Shown: positions 47,117 through 56,805, numbered from the stretch's first letter. The stretch is 64,000 nucleotides of DNA from Rhodopirellula sp. P2 (GCF_028768465.1 NZ_CP118225.1:2709001-2773000); one strand, 5' to 3'. Translations and numbers: made by a program. The notes: generated by a model not told the origin, from the sequence alone.

Positions 47117-49776
47117 ACCAGAAACGAAAGGCCGGCCCATCCAAAACGAACCCTCTGAAAGCGAGCCGGCCAAACCAAGCGGACGACCGGGAAGCAGCTC
47201 ACGAATCGTCAGGCAGTTCCCCCGCGGTTTCGGACCGGGCGAGGCTGGAATTCTTCGGGAACAAGGGAATGACGTCGGTCGTGTTGGTGATGCTTGCCGC
47301 ACTGATGATGTGGGCGTTTTACCATCCATCGGATTCGACCGATGTGGAACAAGGAGGTGCCCTGGGGTGGTGCCTGGCAACGTTGCTGATCGCGGCGGCG
47401 ATGCAGGTGTTCTGCGTTGGACGGTCATTTCTGGTTGCCCAGGGCGAGCGTGATTCAAGAGATCGAGCGGATCGGACAGGCCAATGGCTGATCGATGGAA
47501 TCGTTTGCTTGCTGGCGGGGTGGATCGGGTATGCGGCAGTTGCCCAACTGAATGTGCCGACCCGTTCATTGGATGGGGCGGGGACGATTGGCGGTGACTG
47601 GCGCGCGGCCAGCAACGAAGCATGGGTGTGGATTGCTGGTGCGGTTTGGTTCGTCGGCTTGCGGCGTTGGCTGCGTGGACAGCAAACTCGATCCTCGTCT
47701 GGCGAACTTCGCAGCAACCAATTTGCGTTGCTGGGGTTGGTCGTGGTCGGGGCCGTGTTGCTGGCAACGCACGCTTTGCATCAGGTCCATGTGTCCTTGC
47801 CGCAAACATGGCGGGAATACAATGCCGATCCTGAGCGTGTGTTGGCCGAAGTGGGGATCAGTGCTCCGGAAGGTTCCAACGCTCGGATGATCTTTGAGAA
47901 CCGGCTGCGTGACGGGGGGCCGACCGCAACGTTTGCGTTGGCCAATACCCTGGCAGGTTTGCTTGCGATGGCATTGGTGGTTGTGATCGCGGTTTTGCTT
48001 CCGGTTCTAGGAAGCACCTTCCCGAAAGCAATCTCGCGATTGAGAGTCGGGAACGACCGGTCCACTGTCAAACCTGAGGCAACATCGCGTCCGTCTGCCG
48101 CGGTTTCGATTGGTTTGGTGTTGGTCGCCGCGAGCTTGGCCTTGGCTCTCAAGGACACGCAGAGCCGTGCTGGGATGTTGTCTGTCTTGATCGTGGGCGG
48201 CTGCGCGTTGCTCGATTTCGTTTGGTCCACTTCACGAGGAAGGCGGTGCGTGACGGCGTTGTCGCTGGCGATCTCGGCCGTGTTTGTGGCGATGCCTTTG
48301 GCGGCCCGAGGCTGGTTCGGAACGGGCTGGATGGCTGGGTTGCCCGAATCGGTGCGATACCGTTTCCAGTATTGGGAAGCCACTTGGCGAATGGTCGATT
48401 ATTCGCCTTGGACCGGTGCCGGACCGGGCAACTATCAGCAGGCCTACCATCGTTTTCGATTGCCTGAATCGCACGAGGTCATCGCAGACCCACACCATTT
48501 CGTTTGCGAAACTTTGGGGGCAGGCGGTTTCCCAGCGGGACTTCTGTTGGTTGGGCTGTTGGTGGTCGGGGCTTGGTTGTTCTGGCGAGCGGAACGCGGC
48601 ACGAACGAGTTGAAGTCACCCGATTTGGCAGCGGAACCCAAGCTGCCTGAACCGGTTTGGGCATCAGGATCGGGTGGAAGCTTTGTTCGCTGGAGCGTTC
48701 CGGTGGGGGCGGCAGTTGGGTTGTTGGCGGTTTGGGGCCTGGGAATTCGCAACCGTGATCTACCGGATTTCGACGCTCATTTGATCGCGATTCCGGTGGC
48801 CTGTGCCGCTGGTTGGCTGTGGTGGTTTCGATTGGCGGACGAAAGTTCAGCGACCGATCCGGGCTGGGATGTTCGTCGGATCGCTGGGTTTGCGTTGATG
48901 GCCGGATGCATGCACCTCAGCTTTTCGGGCGGATGGACGGTGCCGGGAATCGCCGTGGTGTTGTGGACGTTGGCTGCGATGGTCACTTGCTCGGGGCGTT
49001 GCTGGTCGTTGTCTGGTCCCTTCCGCATTTCGGGGGCGGAGGATTCGCTCGCCAAGGATTCACGAACGCGGGTGCCGGATGGACCCATGGAATTCCGGGG
49101 GCGGTTGAGGGCGGTCGCGAGCGCGGTGGTGGTGGGATTGGCCGCGTTGACGATGTGGATGGTTTCGTATCGGCCTGTCACAGAATCGCGGCGCTGGATG
49201 GCGGAGGCTGACACTCAGATTCGTCGAGGCAATCTGGTCGGCGGAGAGAAACTTTGCCAGCGAGCGATGGAGGCGGACCAGCACGCATTTGACCCAGCGA
49301 TCTTCCGTTTGCACGTGATCGAGCAAGCTTGGTTGCAGCGGTTTGCTGCGAATCCGTCGTCGGTGGGGATCAGCCCGCGATTCCAGGAGGCATTGGAAAA
49401 TGCGATTCAGCGAGCCGGAAACGATCCGTCGCGATTGCAAGCGATCGGCGAATTGGTCCTGCACCGATATCAGGTCGGTGGGGAGACGGAGGCTCTGGCT
49501 CAGGCCAAAATGATTTATGATCGGTGCCAAAGGCTCAGCCCGTGGCATCAAGTGATCGCTGCCCAGCGAGCTTTGATCGCCGAAGCCGAGGGGGCTCCCG
49601 CAGAAACTGTCCGTGAATTGGCTGGGAAAGCCGTCGAATTGGCGGAAGCCGGCGGGGTGGTCACGCGTCAGCTCGCGTTGCAATGGATCCTGGTGGTCCG
49701 GCCGATCGGGCGATCCGCAATTCAGCAGCCCGTCCGCCAATCCGCCCAGGTGGCCATGGATGCCCTGCGGTTGTAG
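47113..49776 (+). CDS. O-antigen ligase/polymerase-like (Wzy/WaaL) membrane protein with C-terminal soluble domain
   Basis: About 887 residues from a GTG at 47113 that overlaps the previous stop (GTGA); the frame is open further upstream, but that part only shadows the transferase gene. About a dozen membrane segments are visible. The ligase loop is the block YSPWTGAGPGNYQQAYHRFR, followed by DPHHFVCETLGAGGFPAG. The C-terminal 200 residues (ADTQIRRGNLVGGEKLCQRAMEADQ onwards) are helical and TPR-like, outside the membrane domain. It should polymerise or ligate lipid-linked glycan, acting after the transferase upstream. Confidence 0.75.
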   Translation: MNQKRKAGPSKTNPLKASRPNQADDREAAHESSGSSPAVSDRARLEFFGNKGMTSVVLVMLAALMMWAFYHPSDSTDVEQGGALGWCLATLLIAAAMQVFCVGRSFLVAQGERDSRDRADRTGQWLIDGIVCLLAGWIGYAAVAQLNVPTRSLDGAGTIGGDWRAASNEAWVWIAGAVWFVGLRRWLRGQQTRSSSGELRSNQFALLGLVVVGAVLLATHALHQVHVSLPQTWREYNADPERVLAEVGISAPEGSNARMIFENRLRDGGPTATFALANTLAGLLAMALVVVIAVLLPVLGSTFPKAISRLRVGNDRSTVKPEATSRPSAAVSIGLVLVAASLALALKDTQSRAGMLSVLIVGGCALLDFVWSTSRGRRCVTALSLAISAVFVAMPLAARGWFGTGWMAGLPESVRYRFQYWEATWRMVDYSPWTGAGPGNYQQAYHRFRLPESHEVIADPHHFVCETLGAGGFPAGLLLVGLLVVGAWLFWRAERGTNELKSPDLAAEPKLPEPVWASGSGGSFVRWSVPVGAAVGLLAVWGLGIRNRDLPDFDAHLIAIPVACAAGWLWWFRLADESSATDPGWDVRRIAGFALMAGCMHLSFSGGWTVPGIAVVLWTLAAMVTCSGRCWSLSGPFRISGAEDSLAKDSRTRVPDGPMEFRGRLRAVASAVVVGLAALTMWMVSYRPVTESRRWMAEADTQIRRGNLVGGEKLCQRAMEADQHAFDPAIFRLHVIEQAWLQRFAANPSSVGISPRFQEALENAIQRAGNDPSRLQAIGELVLHRYQVGGETEALAQAKMIYDRCQRLSPWHQVIAAQRALIAEAEGAPAETVRELAGKAVELAEAGGVVTRQLALQWILVVRPIGRSAIQQPVRQSAQVAMDALRL

Positions 49777-49885
49777 TGGCGGCCATTGCTTGGCAATGAA
49801 CGACGCTTTGCAATGAACCAAGTGCAGGTGCCTGACGTAACCCAGCGGTGATTCTCGTTCTTTCTTTTCTCGTCGTCGTTTTGCC

Positions 49886-51145
49886 ATGAAAACGTTGCTC
49901 GCTTGCTTGATCGTTGCCGGAATCGGCGCTGCGATCGCCTACAACATCAATGAATCCAATTACGGCCGTTACGAGCCTCACTTTGGCCCCATCGATTTCG
50001 AGGGGAAAACGACGGCGGCCAACGCGATGGCGTCTCTGAAGAAAGAATGGAGCGAGGATGTTCCCAAAGTCGAGCTGCCGGACGGCAATGAGTACGACTT
50101 CGGAATCATGCAGCCAGAAGAAGAGGGGGAGCACACGTTCACCGTTGTGAATGTGGGTGACGCGCCGCTGACGCTGAAAATCGGAGCTTCGACTTGCAAA
50201 TGCACGGTCGGAACTCTGGAAAACGAGAGTTTGGCTCCCGGCGAAGAAACGGAAGTCAAAATGTCCTGGACGGTGAAAACCAATGAGACCACGTTTGGGC
50301 AGTCGGCCGAACTTCGCACCAATGATCCCACGCAAGTCGCGATTCGTTTCGAGATCACCGGGAAAGTGGTCCGCCAGGTGCAATTGGTGCCTGAAACGTT
50401 GACCTTCAAGGAAGTGGCCTCCGGCGAGCCCATTGATTTGGAGTTGAAGGTTTACAGCTACATGCGTGAAGAGATTGAATTGGGCCAGCCCAAATTCAGC
50501 AGCGAGGAAATGAACGAGCTGGCTGAGTTTGCCGTCACTCCGCTTGAAATCGATGACGAAGAGCATGCCGAAGCCACCCAGGCTTTCCTGGTCAAAGCTT
50601 CCATCGCACCCGGTTTGGAACAGGGCCCCGTGAGCCAAAACTTGGTGATGCCGTTCAACAAGGTCGGAGCAATCGCGGACGCATCGACCAACGGCGAATC
50701 CGAACTCAACGAGGAAGACGCGCCTGCTGAGTCCATCGTTGCGGCGGTGACGGGCCGGATCGTCGGTGTGCTGAGCATGTTGGAAAGCACCAAGCTGACC
50801 GGAGTCACCGGTGGCGGGTACATCTATGACTTTGGCAAAATCACCGAGAAGGGGCCGCAAAAGGCAAAGGCGTTTGTGGTCTTGAAAGGACCGGAACGTG
50901 ACAAGACGAAGCTTTCGATCGGTGAAGTCTCTCCCGAAGGTGTCGTGGAAGCCAAGCTGAATGACCCCATCCAAAATGGTTCCATGTCGCTGTATAGCCT
51001 CGAGTTCACCTTGACCCCTGGTGACGAAAAAATCGATCGATTGGGCATGAACCGAGAAGACTACGGATTGGTCACGATTGTGTCCGATAACCCCAACGTG
51101 CCTTCCATGAAATTACGCCTGAAATTTTCGCTGCCGGCGCGTTAA
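49886..51145 (+). CDS. DUF1573 domain protein, membrane-anchored
   Basis: A 419-residue protein with an N-terminal hydrophobic segment (LLACLIVAGIGAAIAYNI, an uncleaved anchor or signal). The DUF1573 domain, an immunoglobulin-like fold, is at about 68-170: GEHTFTVVNVGDAPLTLKIG, STCKCTVG with two cysteines, and TNDPTQVAIRFEITGKV. A second related beta domain lies toward the C-terminus. The family is periplasmic and of unknown role. It follows the ligase-like gene and precedes the multiheme lipoprotein by 29 bases. Confidence 0.82.
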   Translation: MKTLLACLIVAGIGAAIAYNINESNYGRYEPHFGPIDFEGKTTAANAMASLKKEWSEDVPKVELPDGNEYDFGIMQPEEEGEHTFTVVNVGDAPLTLKIGASTCKCTVGTLENESLAPGEETEVKMSWTVKTNETTFGQSAELRTNDPTQVAIRFEITGKVVRQVQLVPETLTFKEVASGEPIDLELKVYSYMREEIELGQPKFSSEEMNELAEFAVTPLEIDDEEHAEATQAFLVKASIAPGLEQGPVSQNLVMPFNKVGAIADASTNGESELNEEDAPAESIVAAVTGRIVGVLSMLESTKLTGVTGGGYIYDFGKITEKGPQKAKAFVVLKGPERDKTKLSIGEVSPEGVVEAKLNDPIQNGSMSLYSLEFTLTPGDEKIDRLGMNREDYGLVTIVSDNPNVPSMKLRLKFSLPAR

Positions 51146-51174
51146 GATAAACGGGTCGCGTAACCAAGGGGACC

Positions 51175-53559
51175 ATGACGATGTCGTCGCTGCGATCGAA
51201 TCGAACCGTCCATGACGACCGTGGTCCCTTCTGCGTTGGACGTGAATTGTCGGGAAAAGACTCATTCAACGCAGTTGATCAGGCCCAGATGAAATCGCCA
51301 CGCCCCTTTCTTCACTGTTTGTCGACCTCGATTGGGGCGTCGACCAACACTTCGGTGAAACGTTCTCGATGGTCCTTTTTAATGGCCGTTCTGGGGGTTT
51401 CTGCGATCGCCGTGGTGGGGTGTTACTCGCCCGCTCCGCTCGCGAGTCAGTCTGAAAAAGATGAGATCGCAACGCTGTCGCCACCCGAATTGGTGGCTGT
51501 CGAATCGGTTGCTGTGGATTCGATAGCGGATTACCGAGGGCGAGTTCAACTGCCGTCGGATGACTGGCGTTTCGCTCGCCAGCAACCACTGTCCTTTGCG
51601 ACATCAGCCGCGTTGGACAACACTCGCGAGGACGCGGAATCGGTCGACCAAACTGGTGGCTGGTCCGATGGCGATTTGACCTGGACGGTTGAAACCGATG
51701 ACGAATCGGTTGCCAAGGAATCGGCTGCTCCCGCCAAAGTTGCGACTGGCAAATTCGATGGCAAAATTGACCTGAGCCAAATCGATCCTGCGGAAGACAC
51801 TCTGTCAGAAAAGTCGGCTTCGGATTTGGGCAAGGTTGAAATCGTGCCGAGGCCCTTGGCTCGCAAGGAGATCGAAGCGGAAATCGTGCCGACCCCGCTG
51901 GGTTTGCCAGAGAATCATCGTGCATCGGTCGCGAAAAACGCTGGGCCAAACGCCGCTCGTGGATGGGAAGTTCCCGCAGCTGAGCTGGCGGAATCGCCCA
52001 TCGATCGGATCGCACCTGAAAAAATCGTCGCCCAACGTCCGCTCAGCGATGCGGAGAGTTTCGAGGCGGAGCGAGTGAGTTTTCCTGAGGAAGCCACGGC
52101 CGCTTTCCAATTGACGGGACCCGATGCTCCGATCATCGACACCTTGATCGATGCGGAGTCGGTCGGCGGTGGTCAGGAACCGGAGGACTACAACACTTGG
52201 CCCACACCCTCACTGACGCTGTTCGTGACCGGTCAGCAACACGGGTACATCGAGCCGTGCGGTTGCACAGGGCTGGAAAATCAAAAGGGCGGTGTCGCGC
52301 GGCGAATGACGTTCCTGAAACAGCTGCGTGAAAAGGGCTGGGAATTGGCTCCGATCGATGCCGGCAATTTGGTTCGTCGCTACGGTCGCCAATCGGAAAT
52401 CAAATTTCACCGTTCACTCGAAGCCCTTCGCAAGATGGGCTACGTCTCGGTTGGCCTGGGACCTGACGACGTTCGTCTGAGCGTGAACGACCTGATCCAA
52501 GAGGCTTCGCCCGGTGATCCAGAAGAAGCGATCTATGTGTCGGCCAATGTGATCCCGTTTGACCGATCGTTGATGCCGTCGCACCGCGTCGTTCGCAGAG
52601 GCGGGATGACGTTGGGCGTCACAACGATTCTGGATCCTGATTCGTTGGAAACCAAACTCAGCGACGACATTCAACTGACGGCTTTGGTGGATGCGGCAAA
52701 AGAAGCTTTGGCAGCGATCCAGGAAGAGGATCCTGACTACACGGTGCTGACGTTTTATGGCGAGGAAAAGAATGCCCAGGAGTTGGTGCGTGCGGTTCCT
52801 GGTTTCGACTTGGTTGTGATTGCTGGTGGCTATGGCGAGCCGACTTATCAGCCACAGGCGATCGATGGCACGCAAACCAAGTCGATTTTGACGGGCGACA
52901 AAGGGATGTACACGGGGCTGGTGGGGTTGTATCCCGATGGTCCGATTCGCTACGCCCGCGTCCCGCTGACGCACGAATTTGAAGACGCTCCTGAAATGCG
53001 AGCCTTGATGAAGGATTACCAGTTCCAACTTCGTGATCTGGGGTTCAGCAACTTGGGGCTCAAGCCCATCCAACATCCTTCCGGCGGTCAATTTGTCGGT
53101 TCGGAAGCGTGCGGCAAATGTCACACAACCGCCTTTGACACCTGGCAAGGGTCGGCTCACTTCGAGGCCACCGAGCACCTGGTCAACCCAGGCGAACGCG
53201 GCGACGTTTCGCGTCACTTCGATCCCGAATGCATCTCCTGCCACGTGACCGGATGGAACCCACAAGGTTACTACCCATACGTTTCCGGTTACTTGGAATT
53301 GGAAGCCAGTTCCCATTTGCATGGCAACGGTTGCGAGAACTGCCACGGTCCCGGTGCGGCTCACACGAAAGCCGAGGCGGCCGACAGCGGCGTCAGCGAC
53401 GAAGAAAAGACTCGTCTGCGGGAGGCGATGAAGCTGCCGCTGGATGAGGCTCGCGAATCATGCATGAAGTGCCACGATTTGGACAACAGCCCTGACTTCC
53501 ACGCGGAAGGCGCGTTCGACGACTACTGGGCCGAGATCGAGCACTACGGCGTCGACTGA
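51175..53559 (+). CDS. Multiheme protein: lipoprotein signal, metallophosphoesterase-like domain and four CxxCH motifs
   Basis: Up to 794 residues from the ATG at 51175, which follows AAGGGG. A GTG at 51355 would put the lipobox (AVVGC) right after a short signal and is a serious alternative start. A 5'-nucleotidase/SoxB-type domain (about 340-620) includes GQQHGYIEPCGCTGLENQKGG. Its usual metal ligands look changed: DAGN where related proteins have DAGD, and GLGPDD where they have GNHE. The C-terminal cytochrome c554-like part has CGKCH (about 645), CISCH, CENCH and CMKCH, four heme sites. It is probably an outer-side electron carrier. Confidence 0.78.
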   Translation: MTMSSLRSNRTVHDDRGPFCVGRELSGKDSFNAVDQAQMKSPRPFLHCLSTSIGASTNTSVKRSRWSFLMAVLGVSAIAVVGCYSPAPLASQSEKDEIATLSPPELVAVESVAVDSIADYRGRVQLPSDDWRFARQQPLSFATSAALDNTREDAESVDQTGGWSDGDLTWTVETDDESVAKESAAPAKVATGKFDGKIDLSQIDPAEDTLSEKSASDLGKVEIVPRPLARKEIEAEIVPTPLGLPENHRASVAKNAGPNAARGWEVPAAELAESPIDRIAPEKIVAQRPLSDAESFEAERVSFPEEATAAFQLTGPDAPIIDTLIDAESVGGGQEPEDYNTWPTPSLTLFVTGQQHGYIEPCGCTGLENQKGGVARRMTFLKQLREKGWELAPIDAGNLVRRYGRQSEIKFHRSLEALRKMGYVSVGLGPDDVRLSVNDLIQEASPGDPEEAIYVSANVIPFDRSLMPSHRVVRRGGMTLGVTTILDPDSLETKLSDDIQLTALVDAAKEALAAIQEEDPDYTVLTFYGEEKNAQELVRAVPGFDLVVIAGGYGEPTYQPQAIDGTQTKSILTGDKGMYTGLVGLYPDGPIRYARVPLTHEFEDAPEMRALMKDYQFQLRDLGFSNLGLKPIQHPSGGQFVGSEACGKCHTTAFDTWQGSAHFEATEHLVNPGERGDVSRHFDPECISCHVTGWNPQGYYPYVSGYLELEASSHLHGNGCENCHGPGAAHTKAEAADSGVSDEEKTRLREAMKLPLDEARESCMKCHDLDNSPDFHAEGAFDDYWAEIEHYGVD

Positions 53560-53610
53560 TTGTCGAGCAGGTCAGCAGCAATCTTTCATGCAACCGGGGC
53601 GAACGCTGAA

Positions 53611-53925
53611 CTGTCAAAAGGTTGGTATTGACACGGAAAATGCGACGTTGATTTTTATTCTGTCCTACGCCCCAACGGGGCAGATCTAAGATAGCCCCAG
53701 GCATCGCCTGGGGTTTCGGGAGATTCCGACACCAGCCCCAACGGGGCGGCCCTAAGAAAGACTCCCCAAAACCCGCTAGGACCGCCCCCGTTGGGGCTTT
53801 GTAATCTTGGTCCCGCCACAACCCAGGGCGTTGCCCTGGGCTGGCATAGGGCTGCCCCGTTGGGGCGAAGTCGAGGAACGAAACCTGCGCAGTCCAAAGC
53901 GGTGTCAATACCAACCTTTTGACAG
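53611..53925. repeat. 315-bp element with perfect 24-bp terminal inverted repeats
   Basis: The left end (53611-53634, starting CTGTCAAAAGG) is the exact reverse complement of the right end (53902-53925). An 11-base direct repeat, GGCGAACGCTG, flanks it (53598-53608 and 53930-53940), separated from the ends by two and four bases. Inside are several palindromes built on GCCCCAACGGGGC and AACCCAGGGC-type sequences. It encodes no protein and looks like a miniature inverted-repeat element. Confidence 0.8.
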
Positions 53926-54033
53926 CCCAGGCGAACGCTGGACTGCAAAATGTTTGCGATTGGCGTTCCGGTAGCGAATGCCATTTTTCTTCCGGCTTCT
54001 GTCTTTCTTCATCTCGGTAGGGATGGAGAGTTC

Positions 54034-54152
54034 GTAGGCCAGGCCCCACCTGGCTGGGTGATTGGACGGATCGTGTTGGATCTTGCCGGGGTGGCTGGAC
54101 GCCTCGCTTTGTTCCAAAGCATTGGCTGGTTGCCAGGTGAGACCTGGCCTAC
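54034..54152. repeat. Inverted-repeat element, 21-bp arms
   Basis: GTAGGCCAGG... at 54034-54054 pairs with 54132-54152 with two mismatches over 21 bases, enclosing 77 bases. No coding potential was seen. Confidence 0.7.
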
Positions 54153-54181
54153 GTCGCTTGGCCACTGGAGTGGCCAGGATG

Positions 54182-54301
54182 TTAAGCAGGTACGCATGTG
54201 TCATCGGGTATGTGAGCCGTTGGCGTTCGCCACGGTTTTCACGCACAACCGGGGCTACCGCCCAAACGGCTCACATGGTTGTGCTTGATCATTCCTGCTT
54301 A
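54182..54301 (+). repeat. Dispersed palindromic repeat, copy 2 (copy 1 at 20324-20452)
   Basis: It runs from TTAAGCAGGT to CCTGCTTA and includes the inverted pair TGTGAGCCGTT / AAACGGCTCACA. The reverse complement aligns closely with the repeat downstream of the first sulfatase. The two copies are about 34 kb apart and in opposite orientation. Confidence 0.85.
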
Positions 54302-54344
54302 GTGTGGTCCCTCGCTGACGCGTTCGGGTTGTGAAGTGGGGCGA

Positions 54345-55109
54345 TCAGGCCGCGACGGTTTCCAGCTGTGCTGAATCGGAACGGTTGCCAGCGGCGTCTG
54401 GATCTTTGTCTGCTAACAACCCATCGCACATTCGGTAGCAGCGGTCAGCGGTATCGGCGATCGAGTCATCGTGAGTGATCATCACGATGGTCAGATTGTC
54501 TTCTTGGTTCAGTTCTCGAAGCAGGCTCAAAATCGTGGCTCCGGTCTCGGTGTCCAAGTTGCCGGTCGGCTCGTCGGCCAACAACAGTTTGGGGTTGGAC
54601 ATCAGCGATCGTGCGATGGCCACGCGTTGCATTTCGCCGCCTGACATCTCGGAGGGTTGGTGATGACTCCGGCTCAACAATCCGACTCGGTCCAGCATCG
54701 CTTCGGCACGAAGTCGCAGTGACTTTCGATCTCGCAGGTACCCCAGAACGCTGCGGCGAATCATGGCAGGTGCCAACACGTTTTCAATCGCGGACAGTTC
54801 TGGCAGCAAGTGATAGAACTGAAAGATGATCCCGATCTGGGAATTGCGATACTGATCGCGACGGGCGCGGCTTTGGTTGTCGATGCGTGAGCCATCGAAC
54901 CACACCTCTCCCGAATCGGGCTGGTCCAGCGTTGCCAACAGGTGCATCAGCGTGCTCTTGCCGCTGCCGCTGCGTCCGACGAGTGCGGACATTTCGCCCG
55001 CAGCAAAACCAACGTCGATGCCGCGCAGAATGGGCAGTTCGATTTTGTCCTTGTGGTAACTCTTGCGAATCCCACGGGCTTCCAGCAGCAGTTCAGGCGA
55101 GGAATGCAT
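54345..55109 (-). CDS. ABC transporter ATP-binding protein, LolD/MacB-like
   Basis: A 254-residue ATPase from the ATG at 55109; the open frame upstream to 55295 is not conserved. Walker A is GRSGSGKST (45-53), the signature MSGGEMQRVAIARSL and Walker B LLLADEPTGNLD, then the H-loop MITHDD. The LADEPTGNLD form is typical of the MacB/LolD/FtsE branch. It follows the permease gene by 97 bases and powers it. Lipoprotein release is the likely role, with export or cell-division alternatives. Confidence 0.88.
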   Translation of the reverse strand: MHSSPELLLEARGIRKSYHKDKIELPILRGIDVGFAAGEMSALVGRSGSGKSTLMHLLATLDQPDSGEVWFDGSRIDNQSRARRDQYRNSQIGIIFQFYHLLPELSAIENVLAPAMIRRSVLGYLRDRKSLRLRAEAMLDRVGLLSRSHHQPSEMSGGEMQRVAIARSLMSNPKLLLADEPTGNLDTETGATILSLLRELNQEDNLTIVMITHDDSIADTADRCYRMCDGLLADKDPDAAGNRSDSAQLETVAA

Positions 55110-55206
55110 GGATTGAATCGTTGGTCGAAGGAGGGGGATGGGGAGAGGTTTCGAAGGGGAACGAGTCGGTGGTCCGTTTCCGACTCCGTGAATCCGACGC
55201 CGCGGA

Positions 55207-56805
55207 TCACTCGAATCGCAGGGCAGCCACTGGATGCATGCGAGCGGCACGGATCGCGGGCAGAACGCTGGCGGTGGTCGCGATCGCGATCGCACCAGCC
55301 ATCACCCAAGCCAACGTGAATGGGTTGAGGATCGTGGGGATCTCGGTGAAGTAATAAACCGTGGGGTCAAAGACTTCTTGGCCCGTGATTTTTTCAATCA
55401 CCGCCGCGACGTCATTGATGTTGTGAACAAACACGATCCCTCCGATCAGACCGACTCCGCTGCCGACGATGCCCAGCAACAGTCCGTAGCTGAGGAAGAT
55501 GCTCATCACACCACTGCCGCTGGCACCAAGTGCTTTGAGCGTTCCGATGTCGCGTGTTTTTTCAACCACGATCATGAAGAAGGTGGCGAGGATGCCAAAT
55601 CCAGCCACAGCAATGATCAAGAACAACAGGATGTTCAGGATCGTTGTTTCCAAGCGAACGGCGGCCAACAATGGGCCCTGCATGTCACGCCAAGTTTGGA
55701 TGCTGTAGGCATATGTGTCGGGTGGGAAACGCAAACGCAGAGCGTCGCGCACGGCGTTCAGGTCCGCTCCTTCGATCAGTTTCAGCTGGATCGTGGTGAT
55801 GCTGGTGGTGCCGGAGATCGGATCGATCATCCCGCGAAAATCTTGCAGTTGATCCAGACGCACGAAGGCAAACGTGCTGTCGTATTCGCTCATGCCGGAT
55901 TCATACATGTCCACGACGGTGAACTTTTGATTGACGACTTTGGGTTTGTCGGAGGCATTGGGAAACATCAAGCGAACGTCGTCACCGGGGCGGCAATAGT
56001 AGTGATCGCGAACGTTGCCATCCGCGTCGCGTGATTTGTTGCTGCAGGTTGAGATTCCCAGGATGATGCCGGGGTACTGGTCGGCTTCGGGATCGAAATA
56101 AACGGGGGCTTCGCCGGCACCTTCTTCCCGAATTCCTTCGGGCAAAATCGTGCCAAGGGAAGGCCCGTCAAACCCGAACGAGGGGCCGTCGGATTCCACC
56201 AGTTCGGTGTTTTCGGGTTGTGGTTTGCCGCTTGCCAGGCGTGCCGCTTCTCGGCTCAGGTCTTCGATGCGTTTGCGTTCGGCTTCCCAAGCTTTTTCCA
56301 TCCGAGCGTGATCGCGGCGGTACTTCCATCCGGAGTGAGGGAATCCCTCGCGGGCCTCTTCGTAACCGTCTTCACGCAAGTCGAACGAAACGGCGGTTTT
56401 GTTTTCGGGGTGCAGGAGATAGCGACCGAAGTGGCTGACGTTGTCATAGGTTTCCGCATCGATGCCAACGAGGTTGACGTGATGCGTGATCAACTGGCCG
56501 TTGAAATCAATGCCGAGCATGCTGGGGACATGCACACTGACCGAGGATCCAGCGATCTGGTCACCGACGATTCGGTTGATTTCCTCCAAGTGGGCATCGG
56601 GATCGGGCATGCCGCCCGACGCGTGACATTCGATGACAATGTCCGAGGCCAGTCCGTGCAGCCGCTCGTGCATCTCCGCGGAGAAGCCAGCCATCACGCT
56701 GTTGACGACAATCAGAGTGGCCACGCCCAGCGTGACGCTGATGATCGAAGCCAAGGCGATGTAGCGGGTTCGCAAATAGCGAAAACAAAGCAGCAGTCGG
56801 TACAT
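55207..56805 (-). CDS. ABC transporter permease, LolC/LolE (FtsX/MacB) family
   Basis: A 532-residue permease. The first membrane segment is LASIISVTLGVATLIVVNSV (about 17-36), leading to a long periplasmic domain, then three C-terminal segments (about 385-520), including LLFLIIAVAGFGILATFFMIV and the EKTRDIGTLKALGASG coupling motif. The family norm is about 410 residues; the extra length is a charged segment about 140-250 in the periplasmic domain. With the ATPase it would extract lipoproteins from the inner membrane. Confidence 0.87.
   Translation of the reverse strand: MYRLLLCFRYLRTRYIALASIISVTLGVATLIVVNSVMAGFSAEMHERLHGLASDIVIECHASGGMPDPDAHLEEINRIVGDQIAGSSVSVHVPSMLGIDFNGQLITHHVNLVGIDAETYDNVSHFGRYLLHPENKTAVSFDLREDGYEEAREGFPHSGWKYRRDHARMEKAWEAERKRIEDLSREAARLASGKPQPENTELVESDGPSFGFDGPSLGTILPEGIREEGAGEAPVYFDPEADQYPGIILGISTCSNKSRDADGNVRDHYYCRPGDDVRLMFPNASDKPKVVNQKFTVVDMYESGMSEYDSTFAFVRLDQLQDFRGMIDPISGTTSITTIQLKLIEGADLNAVRDALRLRFPPDTYAYSIQTWRDMQGPLLAAVRLETTILNILLFLIIAVAGFGILATFFMIVVEKTRDIGTLKALGASGSGVMSIFLSYGLLLGIVGSGVGLIGGIVFVHNINDVAAVIEKITGQEVFDPTVYYFTEIPTILNPFTLAWVMAGAIAIATTASVLPAIRAARMHPVAALRFE

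Larger units (their letters stand above)
53560..54344. other. Repeat-rich gene-free region
   Basis: The 785 bases between the multiheme gene and the ABC transporter hold three separate palindromic elements (53611-53925, 54034-54152 and 54182-54301) and no coding frame I can support. Confidence 0.8.

Noticed and set aside
49661-50974. A 437-codon minus-strand frame opposite the DUF1573 gene
   Set aside because: It spans two plus-strand genes and has no recognisable domain.
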